Source of the DNA: Gammaproteobacteria bacterium
Lineage (GTDB): Bacteria > Pseudomonadota > Gammaproteobacteria > Coxiellales > Coxiellaceae
Assembly: GCA_023266215.1 (NCBI GenBank)
Contig: JAHFRQ010000001.1
Coordinates: forward strand, 1 to 64,000
DNA length: 64,000 nucleotides
Direction: 5' to 3'
The translations under genes and the position numbers were made by a program. The notes beneath the pieces were generated by a model. It ran no database searches. It was given only the letters and a program-made list of their open reading frames with translations, and had not been told where the DNA came from. Shown here piece by piece: positions 52,485-62,390 of this stretch (its first letter is position 1; each line of letters opens with the position of its first letter).

Positions 52485-55468
52485 ACAGTGAGTATTTGGC
52501 TGATAATCAATCCGCCGATAATCGCGATACCCAACGGGCGTCGTAATTCAGAGCCGACGCCTGCTGCCAACGCGAGCGGCACCGCGCCCAACAACGCTGC
52601 CATCGTGGTCATCATAATGGGACGAAAACGCAGAACAGCGGCTCTGTAAATCGCTTCTTGCGCTGTTAAATTTAAAGATCGCTCTAACGTAATGGCGACA
52701 TCAATCATCATGATCGCATTTTTTTTCACAATGCCGATTAATAAAATCACACCGATAAATGCCACGATACTCAACTCTGTATTGGTCATCATTAGTGCCA
52801 ACAACGCGCCAACACCGGCTGATGGCAATGTTGATAAAATAGTAATGGGATGAATCAAGCTTTCATATAGAATTCCCAACACAATATAAACTGCGAGCAG
52901 CGCTGCTAAAATTAAATAAGGCTCGCTGGCTAAAGATGCTTGAAACGCTTGTGCCGTGCCTTGAAAAGAAGCGTATAAATTAGGTGGCAAATGCATAGTT
53001 GAAATCATTTTATCAATTTTGCTCACCGCATCACCCAAAGCAACTTTAGGTAATAAATTAAATGACAACGTTGCAGATGGAAATAATCCTTGATGATTCA
53101 CAGCCAGTAAAGTTGCGCCAGGAATAAAATTACAAAAAGTGGATAAGGGAATTAATTTTCCACTGGTGCTTTGCGCGTAAATAACATCGAGCGTTTTAGG
53201 ATTTTGCCAAAATTCTGGCGCGGCTTCTAATACCACATGATATTGATTGAGCGGTGAATAGAGCGTTGAAATTTGATTTTGTCCGAAGGCATCGTAAAGC
53301 GCTTCATCAACCGCTTGTGAATTAACGCCCAAGCTTAAGGCTCTGTCGTGATTCACGTTGACAAAAACTTGCAAGCCATGACTTTGCTGGTCATTGCTCA
53401 CATCCGCAATACCGGGGATTTTTTGCATATTTTCTAAAATACGCGGCGCCCATTCGTTCACTTCACTTAAATGACTGCCTGAAATCGTATATTGATATTG
53501 CGCATTGCCCGATCGTCCGCCAATCGTTAAATCCTGCGCAGTTTGCAAATACAGCGTTGCACCTTCAATTCCTGATAATTCTTTTCGTAATTGACCAATG
53601 ACTTGATCTGATGTTAACGTGCGATCTTGTTTTAAATTAAAATAGATAGCCCCTTGGTTTGTTGATTTATTACCCACAAATCCCGCTAAATTATTCACAT
53701 TAGGATTTTTTTGTCCCGTTTCCATAAATTCAAATAACATTTTTTCCATCGCTTGATATGAAATACTTTGATCGCCCACAATAGATCCAATAAGACGACC
53801 CGTATCTTGCTGAGGGAAAAATCCTTTAGGAATAATAAAAAATAAGGCAACGTTACAAATCATGGCAAATATAATCGTAAACAGCATTAATTTTTTATGA
53901 TCTAATGCCCATTTTAAAGTCTTTGCATAACTTTCTTTTAATTGCTCAAATATTTTTTGAAAATAATTACTGTTATTTTTTTGACTGTTGTGTTGATCTG
54001 TAAAAAAATGCGCGCACATTGTCGGCGTAATGGTGAGCGATACTAATAAAGACATCAAAATAGAAATAGAAAGCGTATAAGCAAATTCATGAAATAATCG
54101 CCCAACAATGCCGCCCATTAATAATAGCGGAATAAAAATAGCAATCAGCGATAAGCTCATCGCAATCACGGTAAAAGTGACTTCTTTGGCACCCAATATC
54201 GAAGCTTCAATGGGCGCCATACCCAATTCAATATGGCGCGAAATATTTTCCAACACAACAATCGCATCATCAATTACAAAACCTGTTGAAATAGTCAGTG
54301 CCATTAATGATAGATTATTTAAACTAAATCCAAAAAAACGCATTAATGCAAACGTGCCAAATAAAGATAATATTAAAGCAACGCCTGGCACTAACATGCT
54401 GTGAATATTACCCAAAAAAGCATATCCCACCAAAATTACCAAAATAGTTGCGGCAATAAGTGTTAATTCTACATCGCGCAGTGATGCGCGAATACTAATG
54501 GTACGATCAACCACCGTGCTGAGTTTAACAGTCCCTGGCAATAATGCCTTAAATTCTGGCATCTTTTGATAAATTTGATCAACGGTGCTCACCACATTAG
54601 CGCCCGGTTGTTTAAAAATAATTAACAGCGCCGCCGGTTTTCCATTGGCAAAACCGGCGGCGCGAATATTTTCAACAGAATCCGTCACGGTGGCTACATC
54701 GGATAATTTCACAGCTCGCCCGTTTTTATAACTGACAATTAAAGGCTGGTATTGCGCAGCGGTATATAATTGATCATTGGTTATGATCTGAGAATTATGA
54801 CTGTCTATTTGCAACTGCCCTTTGGCATAATTAACATTGGCGTTAGATACTGCTTGGCTTACTGTATTTAAACTTAATCCCATATTATTGAGTTGCACAG
54901 GATTGACATCAATGCGCACGCCCGGCAATGAGCTGCCACCCACAACGACTTCGCCAACCCCTTTGAGTTGCGATAATTTTTGCGCCAAAATGCTGGAGGC
55001 TAAATCATACATTTGTCCGCGTGTATTAATATTCGACGTCAATGCTAAAATTAAAATCGGCGCATCGGCGGGATTTACTTTTCGGTACGTTGGATTACTG
55101 GGCAAATTACTCGGCAAATTGGCATGTGCTGCGTTAATTGCCGCTTGTACATCGCGTGCTGCACCATTAATATCACGCGATAAATCAAACTGAATAATAA
55201 TATTCGTTACGCCCAATGTGCTGTCGGATGTAATTTGCGTAACGCCTGCGATATGCCCCAACTGTTTTTCAAGCGGCGTTGCAACAGAGCTTGCCATAAT
55301 CTGGGGACTGGCTCCCGGCAAAGAGGCTTGCACATGAATCGTTGGAAAATCAATATTGGGTAGCGATGCAACGGGTAATAAAATAAATCCAACAATGCCT
55401 GCAATTAAAATAGCAAAAGCAAACAGCGATGTGGCAATGGGTCTTTTGATAAATAATGTTGAGATCAT
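52436..55468 (-). CDS. RND multidrug efflux permease 2 (MdtC-like)
   Basis: 1010-residue HAE1-family inner-membrane proton antiporter. It begins MISTLFIKRPIATSLFAFAI and contains the paired periplasmic porter domains and 12 membrane spans. TM4 has the proton-relay Asp residues in STGFVIDDAIVVLENISRH, and the C-terminal block has RFRPIMMTTMAALLGAVPLALA-type sequence. I start at ATG 55468, one base after the stop of the first permease. The two adjacent permeases and a shared adaptor resemble MdtABC, where MdtB and MdtC form a mixed trimer. Confidence 0.95.
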   Translation of the reverse strand: MISTLFIKRPIATSLFAFAILIAGIVGFILLPVASLPNIDFPTIHVQASLPGASPQIMASSVATPLEKQLGHIAGVTQITSDSTLGVTNIIIQFDLSRDINGAARDVQAAINAAHANLPSNLPSNPTYRKVNPADAPILILALTSNINTRGQMYDLASSILAQKLSQLKGVGEVVVGGSSLPGVRIDVNPVQLNNMGLSLNTVSQAVSNANVNYAKGQLQIDSHNSQIITNDQLYTAAQYQPLIVSYKNGRAVKLSDVATVTDSVENIRAAGFANGKPAALLIIFKQPGANVVSTVDQIYQKMPEFKALLPGTVKLSTVVDRTISIRASLRDVELTLIAATILVILVGYAFLGNIHSMLVPGVALILSLFGTFALMRFFGFSLNNLSLMALTISTGFVIDDAIVVLENISRHIELGMAPIEASILGAKEVTFTVIAMSLSLIAIFIPLLLMGGIVGRLFHEFAYTLSISILMSLLVSLTITPTMCAHFFTDQHNSQKNNSNYFQKIFEQLKESYAKTLKWALDHKKLMLFTIIFAMICNVALFFIIPKGFFPQQDTGRLIGSIVGDQSISYQAMEKMLFEFMETGQKNPNVNNLAGFVGNKSTNQGAIYFNLKQDRTLTSDQVIGQLRKELSGIEGATLYLQTAQDLTIGGRSGNAQYQYTISGSHLSEVNEWAPRILENMQKIPGIADVSNDQQSHGLQVFVNVNHDRALSLGVNSQAVDEALYDAFGQNQISTLYSPLNQYHVVLEAAPEFWQNPKTLDVIYAQSTSGKLIPLSTFCNFIPGATLLAVNHQGLFPSATLSFNLLPKVALGDAVSKIDKMISTMHLPPNLYASFQGTAQAFQASLASEPYLILAALLAVYIVLGILYESLIHPITILSTLPSAGVGALLALMMTNTELSIVAFIGVILLIGIVKKNAIMMIDVAITLERSLNLTAQEAIYRAAVLRFRPIMMTTMAALLGAVPLALAAGVGSELRRPLGIAIIGGLIISQILTVYTTPVVYLYFDRKKR

Positions 55469-55469
55469 T

Positions 55470-58400
55470 TTATTGTCGCATGCGTGAATGAAGCCTATCA
55501 AACAACAAATAAACCACTGGCGTTGTATAAAGCGTTAGTAATTGACTTAAAATTAAGCCGCCAATAATCGCGATCCCGAGCGGTCGTCGTAATTCTGAGC
55601 CCATGCCGCTGCTCAAAGCCAATGGCAGCGCGCTGAATAATGATGCTAACGTTGTCATTAAAATAGGCCTAAATCGCAGCAAACACGCTTGATGAATCGC
55701 ATCAAAGGCAGATTGATTATTATCGCGCTCGGCTGCCAATGCAAAATCAATCATCATAATCGCATTTTTCATCACAATGCCGATTAATAAAATAATGCCA
55801 ATTAAAGCAATCACATTTAAGCTGTTATTTGAAAAATAAAGTGCCAATAAAGCGCCCATCGTTGCTGATGGCAGTGTTGATAAAATAGTAATAGGATGAA
55901 TATAGCTTTCGTATAAAATTCCTAAAATAATATAAACAGAAATAATCGCGGCTAATAATAACCAAGCTTCGTTATTCAGCGAATTTTTAAATACTTTTGC
56001 TGAGCCCTCAAAACTAGCTTCAATGCTGTCTGGAATATGAATGGACTCGACAATATTAGATACTTTGGTAATTGCTTCAGATAAACCAATATGATTTGAT
56101 AAATTAAATGAAACGGTGGCAACCGGAAATTGGTTTTGTCTGTTAATTACGAGTGGCCCCAAGCTTTCTGTGACGGTACTTAATTCAGATAATGGCACAG
56201 GGGAATTATTCGCACTGATTAAATAAATATTATTTAAAGCATTGGGTGATTGCTGTAGATTCGGCAGTGCTTCTAAAATAACATGGTATTGATTACTTTG
56301 TGTAAACATCGTTGAAATCTGGCGTTGTCCAAAAGCATCGTACAACACATCATCAAAAAACTGCATGGTAACACCCACTCTTGCGCCTGTGTCACGATCA
56401 AAATTAATATTCGTTTGCAGCGCATTATTTTGATTATCGCTCGTGACATCTTGAATAGCAGATAATTGCTGTAATTTTGATACCAATAAATTAGTCCATG
56501 TATTAACAATATTAATATCAGGCGATGAAAGGCTGTATTGATATTGTGTGCGACTAATTCTGTCATCTAATGTGATATCTTGAACAGGTTGTAAATAAAC
56601 CGCAATGCCCGGCGTTGTATTTAATTGTTTTTGCAAATTTGAAATAATATCAGCTGCAGAAGCATCGCGATCCTTCAATGATTTTAGGGTAATTAAAAAT
56701 CTTCCGCTATTTAAAGTAGCGTTCGTTCCATCAATACCAATATAAGATGATAAATTTTCAACATCAGGATTGGTTAAAATTATTTTGGCTAGGTCTTGCT
56801 GCCGTGTTTTCATATCATTAAATGAAACGCGCGGTGATGCCACCGTAATGCCCTGAATTAAGCCAGAATCTTGTATCGGGAAAAAATCTTTTGGAATAAA
56901 ATAAAATAATAATCCAGTAATAATCAGTGTGCCCAATAACATTTGCAAAATAAATTGTTGGCGGCGTAAAACCCAACTCAATGAATCGGCATATAATTTT
57001 AATAATCGATCAAAATAGATTTGGCTGCGCTGTTCAAACCGGCTGATTTCAGTTGTTTTTCTTAAGTGCAATAATTTAGCGCATAGCATGGGCGTTAATG
57101 TCAGTGACACAAAACCTGAAATTAAAATCGTCACAGAAACCGTGATCGCAAATTCTCGAAATAATCTGCCAATAATATCACTCATGAATAATAAGGGAAT
57201 TAAAACAGCAATTAATGAAACAGTCAGCGAAATAATCGTAAATGCAATTTGACGCGAGCCTTTAAGCGCTGCTTCTAACGGCGCAACGCCTTCTTCGATA
57301 TATCTTGAGATATTTTCAATCATCACAATCGCGTCATCGACAACAAAACCTGTTGAAATGGTGAGCGCCATTAGTGTTAAGTTATTAATACTAAATCCCA
57401 ATAAATACATGATCGAAAAAGTGCCGATTAAAGAAACAGGAACCGTGATACTTGGAATAAAAGTCGCACGAAAATTTCTTAAAAATAAAAAAATTACCAT
57501 GATAACTAAAGCAACTGCGAGCATTAATTCAAATTTAACATCGGCGATAGAAGCGCGGATTGTTTTGGTGCGATCTGATAATACATTAATATCAATTGCA
57601 GCGGGAATCACGGCTTTTAATTTGGGTAGCAATGTTTTAATTTGATCAACCACTTGAATCACATTGGCGCCGGGCTGTCTTTGAATATTTAAAATAATCG
57701 CTGGTGTTAAATTCATCCAAGCCGCTTCTTGCGCATTTTCATCTGCGTCAATGACATTGGCAATATTACCTAATCGTAATGGCGCGTTATTATTGTACGC
57801 AATAATTAAATCACGATATTGATCACTGGTTAATAGCTGGTCATTTGAGTTGATCGTATAAGATAATTGCGGCCCATCAAAACTGCCCTGCGCTGCATTC
57901 ACATTGGCATTTATAACAGCATTGCGAACCGTTTCAAGCGATAAATTATTCGAGGAAAGCGCAGTGGGATTCACTTGAATACGAACCGCAGGACGTTCAC
58001 CGCCACCCAAACTTACCAATCCTACACCTGGCAATTCAGAAATTTTGGGCAATAACCGCGTTTCTGCAAAATCTTCAACTTGCGGCAGAGGATAATTCTG
58101 CGATGTTAATGCGAGCGTCATAATAGGCGCATCAGCGGGATTTACTTTGTTGTAAATCGGCGGATTCGGCAAACCTTGCGGCAAATAACTTAGCGCTGCA
58201 TTAATGCCTGCCTGCACTTCTTGCTCTGCCACATCCAGCGTCAAGCTTAAATCAAATTGTAATGTAATTTGCGACATGCCGTTCGAGCTTGCCGATGTCA
58301 TTTGATTTAAGCCCGGCATTTGTCCGAATTGTTTTTCCAACGGCGCCGTCACGTGTGAGGCCATCACATCGGGACTTGCGCCGGGATACGTCGTTGTCAC

Positions 58401-58538
58401 TTGAATAGTGGGATAATCTACTTGCGGTAATGATGAAATTGGCAGCAATTCATAAGCTGCCATCCCAATCAACACAATAGCAATCATTAACAAACTGGTT
58501 GCAATCGGTTTTAAAATAAAAAGACGAGATGGATTCAT
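55470..58538 (-). CDS. RND multidrug efflux permease 1 (MdtB-like)
   Basis: 1022-residue HAE1-family permease. N-terminal MNPSRLFILKPIATSLLMIAIVL, the TM4 motif STGFVVDDAIVMIENISRY with the proton-relay Asp pair, and RFRPILMTTLASLFSALPLALSSGMGSELRRPLG are diagnostic. It overlaps the adaptor gene by 4 bp and is followed one base later by the second permease. Confidence 0.95.
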   Translation of the reverse strand: MNPSRLFILKPIATSLLMIAIVLIGMAAYELLPISSLPQVDYPTIQVTTTYPGASPDVMASHVTAPLEKQFGQMPGLNQMTSASSNGMSQITLQFDLSLTLDVAEQEVQAGINAALSYLPQGLPNPPIYNKVNPADAPIMTLALTSQNYPLPQVEDFAETRLLPKISELPGVGLVSLGGGERPAVRIQVNPTALSSNNLSLETVRNAVINANVNAAQGSFDGPQLSYTINSNDQLLTSDQYRDLIIAYNNNAPLRLGNIANVIDADENAQEAAWMNLTPAIILNIQRQPGANVIQVVDQIKTLLPKLKAVIPAAIDINVLSDRTKTIRASIADVKFELMLAVALVIMVIFLFLRNFRATFIPSITVPVSLIGTFSIMYLLGFSINNLTLMALTISTGFVVDDAIVMIENISRYIEEGVAPLEAALKGSRQIAFTIISLTVSLIAVLIPLLFMSDIIGRLFREFAITVSVTILISGFVSLTLTPMLCAKLLHLRKTTEISRFEQRSQIYFDRLLKLYADSLSWVLRRQQFILQMLLGTLIITGLLFYFIPKDFFPIQDSGLIQGITVASPRVSFNDMKTRQQDLAKIILTNPDVENLSSYIGIDGTNATLNSGRFLITLKSLKDRDASAADIISNLQKQLNTTPGIAVYLQPVQDITLDDRISRTQYQYSLSSPDINIVNTWTNLLVSKLQQLSAIQDVTSDNQNNALQTNINFDRDTGARVGVTMQFFDDVLYDAFGQRQISTMFTQSNQYHVILEALPNLQQSPNALNNIYLISANNSPVPLSELSTVTESLGPLVINRQNQFPVATVSFNLSNHIGLSEAITKVSNIVESIHIPDSIEASFEGSAKVFKNSLNNEAWLLLAAIISVYIILGILYESYIHPITILSTLPSATMGALLALYFSNNSLNVIALIGIILLIGIVMKNAIMMIDFALAAERDNNQSAFDAIHQACLLRFRPILMTTLASLFSALPLALSSGMGSELRRPLGIAIIGGLILSQLLTLYTTPVVYLLFDRLHSRMRQ

Positions 58539-59695
58539 GTCTTACTTTTCTTAGTTTTTCCAGGAATAAATACCTTGGCGCCATCAAATAATTTGTCACT
58601 GCCTTCGGTAACCACTATTTGATTTGCGCTAAGTCCCGTAGTTACCACGGTAAATTCACCGTAATTAACACTGGTTTTCACGGCAATATTACTGACGGTT
58701 TGATTTTGATTCAGTCGGTAAACATAAGATCCATTGGCACCTTGTTGAATCGCAGAGGTTGGCACAATTAATGCATTTTCTAATGTGGTCACTTGCAAAT
58801 TAACATTCACAAATTCATTTGGAAACAAAATATTATTTTTATTATCCAATAGCGCTTCAAATTTTACCGTGCCTGTTGCGACATTCACTTGATTGTCAAT
58901 CGCGTACAAACTACCCGAAGCAATTAATGTATGTGCATCGCGATCATAAGCATCGACGGTTAATTTTTTTCCGGCATTAAATTCTTTTTCAATAACAGAG
59001 ACATTGTCTTGCGGCAGATAAAATAAAATCTCGATGGGATCTAAAGTCGTAATGACGGCAATCCCATTGGTATCCGATGGTTGTACAAAATTACCTGAGC
59101 TAATGGTGCTAATACCAATTCGGCCCGTAATAGGCGAAATAATATTACAGTAAAGTAAATTAGTTTTTGCAGCATCAACCAATCCCTTGTCAGCGACAAC
59201 GGTTCCGGCATCCTGCTTGACCAGTGCTTGTTGCGTATCTAAAGTTTGTTGCGAAACAGTGTGTGTTTTATATAAATTAATATAACGCTTTAAATCAACT
59301 TGCGCATTGGCAAGCAAAGCTTGATCGTGCGCAAGCTGTCCTTCATTTTGCATCAACACCGCTTGATACGGTCTTGGGTCAATTTCTCCCAGAACATCGC
59401 CGGTTTTAACATATTGGCCATCTTTAAAATAAGAATTAATTAATATTCCGGCGATTTGCGTCTTAACGGTGATGGTATTAACAGCCGAAACCGTACCCAG
59501 CGCTGAAAAATAAACCGGCACGTTTTGCGTCGTCACTGTTGCAACAGCAACGGATGCCGGTTCAATAACGCGTTTGTGAGTGAATAACGTTAAAAAAACA
59601 ACTCTTGATAGTATTAATAAGATAATAATCAGCGCTAATAGTAAAAACCATCGCTTATGGTGCTGTTGAAAAGTTAGTTTTAGACGCTCAGCCAT
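58535..59695 (-). CDS. RND efflux periplasmic adaptor (MdtA/HlyD family)
   Basis: 386-residue membrane-fusion protein. N-terminal membrane anchor (WFLLLALIIILLILSRVVFL), the lipoyl-like half-motifs (VKTQIAGILINSYFKDGQYVKTGDVLGEIDPRPY), an alpha-hairpin and beta-barrel (ISPITGRIGISTISSGNFVQ). It bridges the inner-membrane permeases and the OprM-type channel. First gene of the operon. Confidence 0.95.
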   Translation of the reverse strand: MAERLKLTFQQHHKRWFLLLALIIILLILSRVVFLTLFTHKRVIEPASVAVATVTTQNVPVYFSALGTVSAVNTITVKTQIAGILINSYFKDGQYVKTGDVLGEIDPRPYQAVLMQNEGQLAHDQALLANAQVDLKRYINLYKTHTVSQQTLDTQQALVKQDAGTVVADKGLVDAAKTNLLYCNIISPITGRIGISTISSGNFVQPSDTNGIAVITTLDPIEILFYLPQDNVSVIEKEFNAGKKLTVDAYDRDAHTLIASGSLYAIDNQVNVATGTVKFEALLDNKNNILFPNEFVNVNLQVTTLENALIVPTSAIQQGANGSYVYRLNQNQTVSNIAVKTSVNYGEFTVVTTGLSANQIVVTEGSDKLFDGAKVFIPGKTKKSKT

Positions 59696-59768
59696 GGCCG
59701 ATAGAATCCATTTGTATCAATAAGATAGTGATGTTTATTGTCTATTATATTCGGCTGCATCGCAATTA

Positions 59769-59815
59769 TTGGTTTTGTCAAAAAGTTGGGCTATACTACG
59801 ACTAGTCTGACTAGA
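59769..59815 (+). promoter_or_regulatory. Promoter and repeat operator of the Phd/PIN pair
   Basis: -10 TATACT (59792-59797) with a weak -35 TTGGTT 17 bp upstream. GACTAG is repeated at 59800-59805 and 59809-59814, immediately after the -10, as expected for a Phd/YefM operator. Confidence 0.5.
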
Positions 59816-59829
59816 TTTATGGGGGGATT

Positions 59830-60096
59830 ATGAATACAGCGCATCGTCAACATCAGTGGGCACTGCAGGACGCCAAAGCACAATTCAGCGAGCTAGTGAA
59901 AAAAGCGGGATACGAAGGCCCACAGTTTATTTCAGTACATGGAAATCCGACAGTAGTGGTGATTGCTCAGGATGAATATTTGTCTCTTATTGCGCCTCAA
60001 ACATCGCTTGTTGATTTTTTTCAACAATCGCCTTTAGCTGGTTTGTCTTTCAGTATAAAACGTGATAAATCTCTCAATAGAGAAATTGATTTATGA
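59830..60096 (+). CDS. Phd/YefM-family antitoxin
   Basis: 88 residues. The family pattern WALQDAKAQFSELVKKAGYEGPQFISVHGNPTVVVIAQDEYLSL is complete; the C-terminal tail (SPLAGLSFSIKRDK) should neutralise the PIN toxin. GGGGGG precedes the ATG. It overlaps the toxin gene by 4 bp. Confidence 0.92.
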   Translation: MNTAHRQHQWALQDAKAQFSELVKKAGYEGPQFISVHGNPTVVVIAQDEYLSLIAPQTSLVDFFQQSPLAGLSFSIKRDKSLNREIDL

Positions 60097-60509
60097 GCTA
60101 CTTGTTGGATACTAATATTATTTGTGAGCTTGTTAACAAAAACCCACAGCCTGAAGTGACTCATTGGGTCAATCAAATTCCTGCTCATGCTCTGTTTTTA
60201 AGTGTGCTAACGCTCGGCGAAATACGAAAAGGCGTTGAAAAAATGAGTGATCAGAAACGAAAACAAAAAATATTGTTATGGCTTGAAAATGAATTGCCAG
60301 AAACATTTCATAATCGTGTTTTACCCATTTCGCGCGAAATCGCAGATCGCTGGGGAAGATTGCAATACTTGGCAAAAAGACCACTACCTGCGATCGACAG
60401 CCTACTCGCTGCAACCGCTTTACACCATGATATGACGCTGGTGACTCGAAATACCAAAGATTTTCAGGGGTTAGGTTTGGAAATAATCAATCCGTGGAAA
60501 AAGAATTAA
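60093..60509 (+). CDS. PIN-domain ribonuclease toxin (VapC/FitB-like)
   Basis: 138 residues. PIN-domain acidic residues are in LLDTNIICELV (Asp6), LGEIRKGVE (Glu) and LPAIDSLLAATALHHDMTLVTRNTKDFQGLGLEIINPW. It is the toxin half of the Phd/FitB-type pair. Its TAA overlaps the ATG of the next, membrane-protein gene by one base. Confidence 0.93.
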   Translation: MSYLLDTNIICELVNKNPQPEVTHWVNQIPAHALFLSVLTLGEIRKGVEKMSDQKRKQKILLWLENELPETFHNRVLPISREIADRWGRLQYLAKRPLPAIDSLLAATALHHDMTLVTRNTKDFQGLGLEIINPWKKN

Positions 60510-62389
60510 TGATGACTATCTTGGTTTGCTTATCACTGCTGGGCTACTGCCTTGCGCTTTCGCGTGTTTCAAAATGGCCGGTTGAAGCTGCGCCTTTTTT
60601 TGTGATTTCAAGCATGATTACTCTGCTTTATATTTTTGCTTATTGTAATATTTTAAAAATAGGCGCAGATGGAGTTTTAATTTTAGGCGGATTATTATTA
60701 GTTGCATCACCATTTTATTTAAAAAATCACTTAAATCACATAGAAAAAATAATCAAACCGGGATTTATTGTGTCGCTGTTGTTTATTATTTTATTTTTAT
60801 GGTTATCTAGTCAGGTTCATTTTTCAGGGTTTGATGAATTTACGCAATGGGGTCCGCATAGCAAATTTGTTTTTTATAATAATGGTTTTATCAGCGCAAC
60901 GGATATCACCATTCATAAATCTTACCCATTAGGCGGAGCGCTATTTCAGTATTTATTTTTTAGAGTATCTGGTTTTGGTGAAGGCACAGCTTATGTGGCG
61001 CAATGTTTATTGATCATGGCACCGCTGTCTATTTTGGTACAAAATTACCAATGGAGTAATGTCAGAAAAACATTTATTGCTTATTTTAGTGCACTTTTGG
61101 CTTTGCTATTGTTAAAAGTCCAAATTGGACCAACTGACTCTTTGTACATGGATTCTGCTGTTGGAGTTTATTTTGGCATGAGCTTGGTTGCTTATTTAAG
61201 CTCGGCAAAAAATATCAGTAATATTTTATATTTAATTCCAGTGATAGCAGCATTTGTTTTGTTTAAGCAAAAATTAATGCCGTTTGTTTTAATTATCTCA
61301 GCTATTATTCTATTTGATCAAATTTATTATTATAGATCTAAAAACATTATAACCAGAATGTTTTCTGTTGCGCTATTGCCCATCACAGCCTGGTTAGTCA
61401 CTCAAAGCTGGCATGATTATTTAAATAAAATCAATGCAGGCATTGAATGGAAAATCAACTTTTCCTTTTTAACACTACATACGCTGACATCAAAAATAAT
61501 TATTATAAATTATATCCATGCTTTAAGACCCGCTCTATTATTTATTATTCTAATATTTTTAATAAATTTGATAAGTTATTATTGTTATCAATTAAAAAAC
61601 AAAAAAATTAATTTAGTATTAATTAATATAATATTATTATTTGGATTTATCGCTTATATAACTGGACTGTTGTTATTATATCTTTTTTCATTTACAACGT
61701 ATGAAGCCGTTCATCATGCGTCCATGGGGAGATATTTAGGTATTTATGAAATTGGCTGGGCACTGACAGCGCTGTATTTCTTAATAAATGCTGTTAAGGA
61801 AACGAAATTTTTTAAATTTGAAATAGTGGCTATTATTTCTTTAATCATCGGTTTCTCAGGTCTGCTAACCATTCATTTTATGCGCGGAAAAAACCCCGAG
61901 CACAAGCTGCACAGTATCTGGACTTTAAGACAGCCTGTTATTCAAATAGCCGAGGCAGTTAAAACAGTAACAAGACCTGATTCTAAAATATTTACCATTT
62001 GGCAAGCGAGCGATGGTCTTTTTCGTGGCATGCTGGTGTATGAATTAACGCCTCGAAAGCCTAATTTAGGCTGCACTAATTTTGGAGCGCCTCATGCCAA
62101 ACAAGATATTTGGACATGCAATGCTTCGCCAGAAAACTTTTTAAAACAACTTCGAGGCTTTGATTACTTGCTGTTGGCTTATAGTGACAATGATTTTTGG
62201 TCGCATTACCAATCAGTCATGCCCAATAAACAAAAAATAAAGCCTTTAATTGCTTATCAAATCTGCAAGGGCGCCGAATTTTTAAATTTTGGGCAGCCTG
62301 GCTGTGTAATGAGAACAGAAAACGCTTATTTATTTAAAATAGTTAACAAAAATAATCACATTCAATTAATCAATATAGCGAAAAAATAA
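60509..62389 (+). CDS. Polytopic membrane protein, possible GT-C glycosyltransferase
   Basis: 626 residues from ATG 60509 (MMTILVCLSLLGYCL), with about 10-12 hydrophobic spans. The first large loop has FSGFDEFTQWGPHSK, an acidic pair placed as in GT-C lipid-linked-sugar transferases such as ArnT/GT39. The C-terminal third is a soluble domain. It is followed 1 bp later by a GT2 gene. The role is probably in envelope polysaccharide or glycolipid assembly; the exact family is not established. Confidence 0.7.
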   Translation: MMTILVCLSLLGYCLALSRVSKWPVEAAPFFVISSMITLLYIFAYCNILKIGADGVLILGGLLLVASPFYLKNHLNHIEKIIKPGFIVSLLFIILFLWLSSQVHFSGFDEFTQWGPHSKFVFYNNGFISATDITIHKSYPLGGALFQYLFFRVSGFGEGTAYVAQCLLIMAPLSILVQNYQWSNVRKTFIAYFSALLALLLLKVQIGPTDSLYMDSAVGVYFGMSLVAYLSSAKNISNILYLIPVIAAFVLFKQKLMPFVLIISAIILFDQIYYYRSKNIITRMFSVALLPITAWLVTQSWHDYLNKINAGIEWKINFSFLTLHTLTSKIIIINYIHALRPALLFIILIFLINLISYYCYQLKNKKINLVLINIILLFGFIAYITGLLLLYLFSFTTYEAVHHASMGRYLGIYEIGWALTALYFLINAVKETKFFKFEIVAIISLIIGFSGLLTIHFMRGKNPEHKLHSIWTLRQPVIQIAEAVKTVTRPDSKIFTIWQASDGLFRGMLVYELTPRKPNLGCTNFGAPHAKQDIWTCNASPENFLKQLRGFDYLLLAYSDNDFWSHYQSVMPNKQKIKPLIAYQICKGAEFLNFGQPGCVMRTENAYLFKIVNKNNHIQLINIAKK

Positions 62390-62390
62390 T

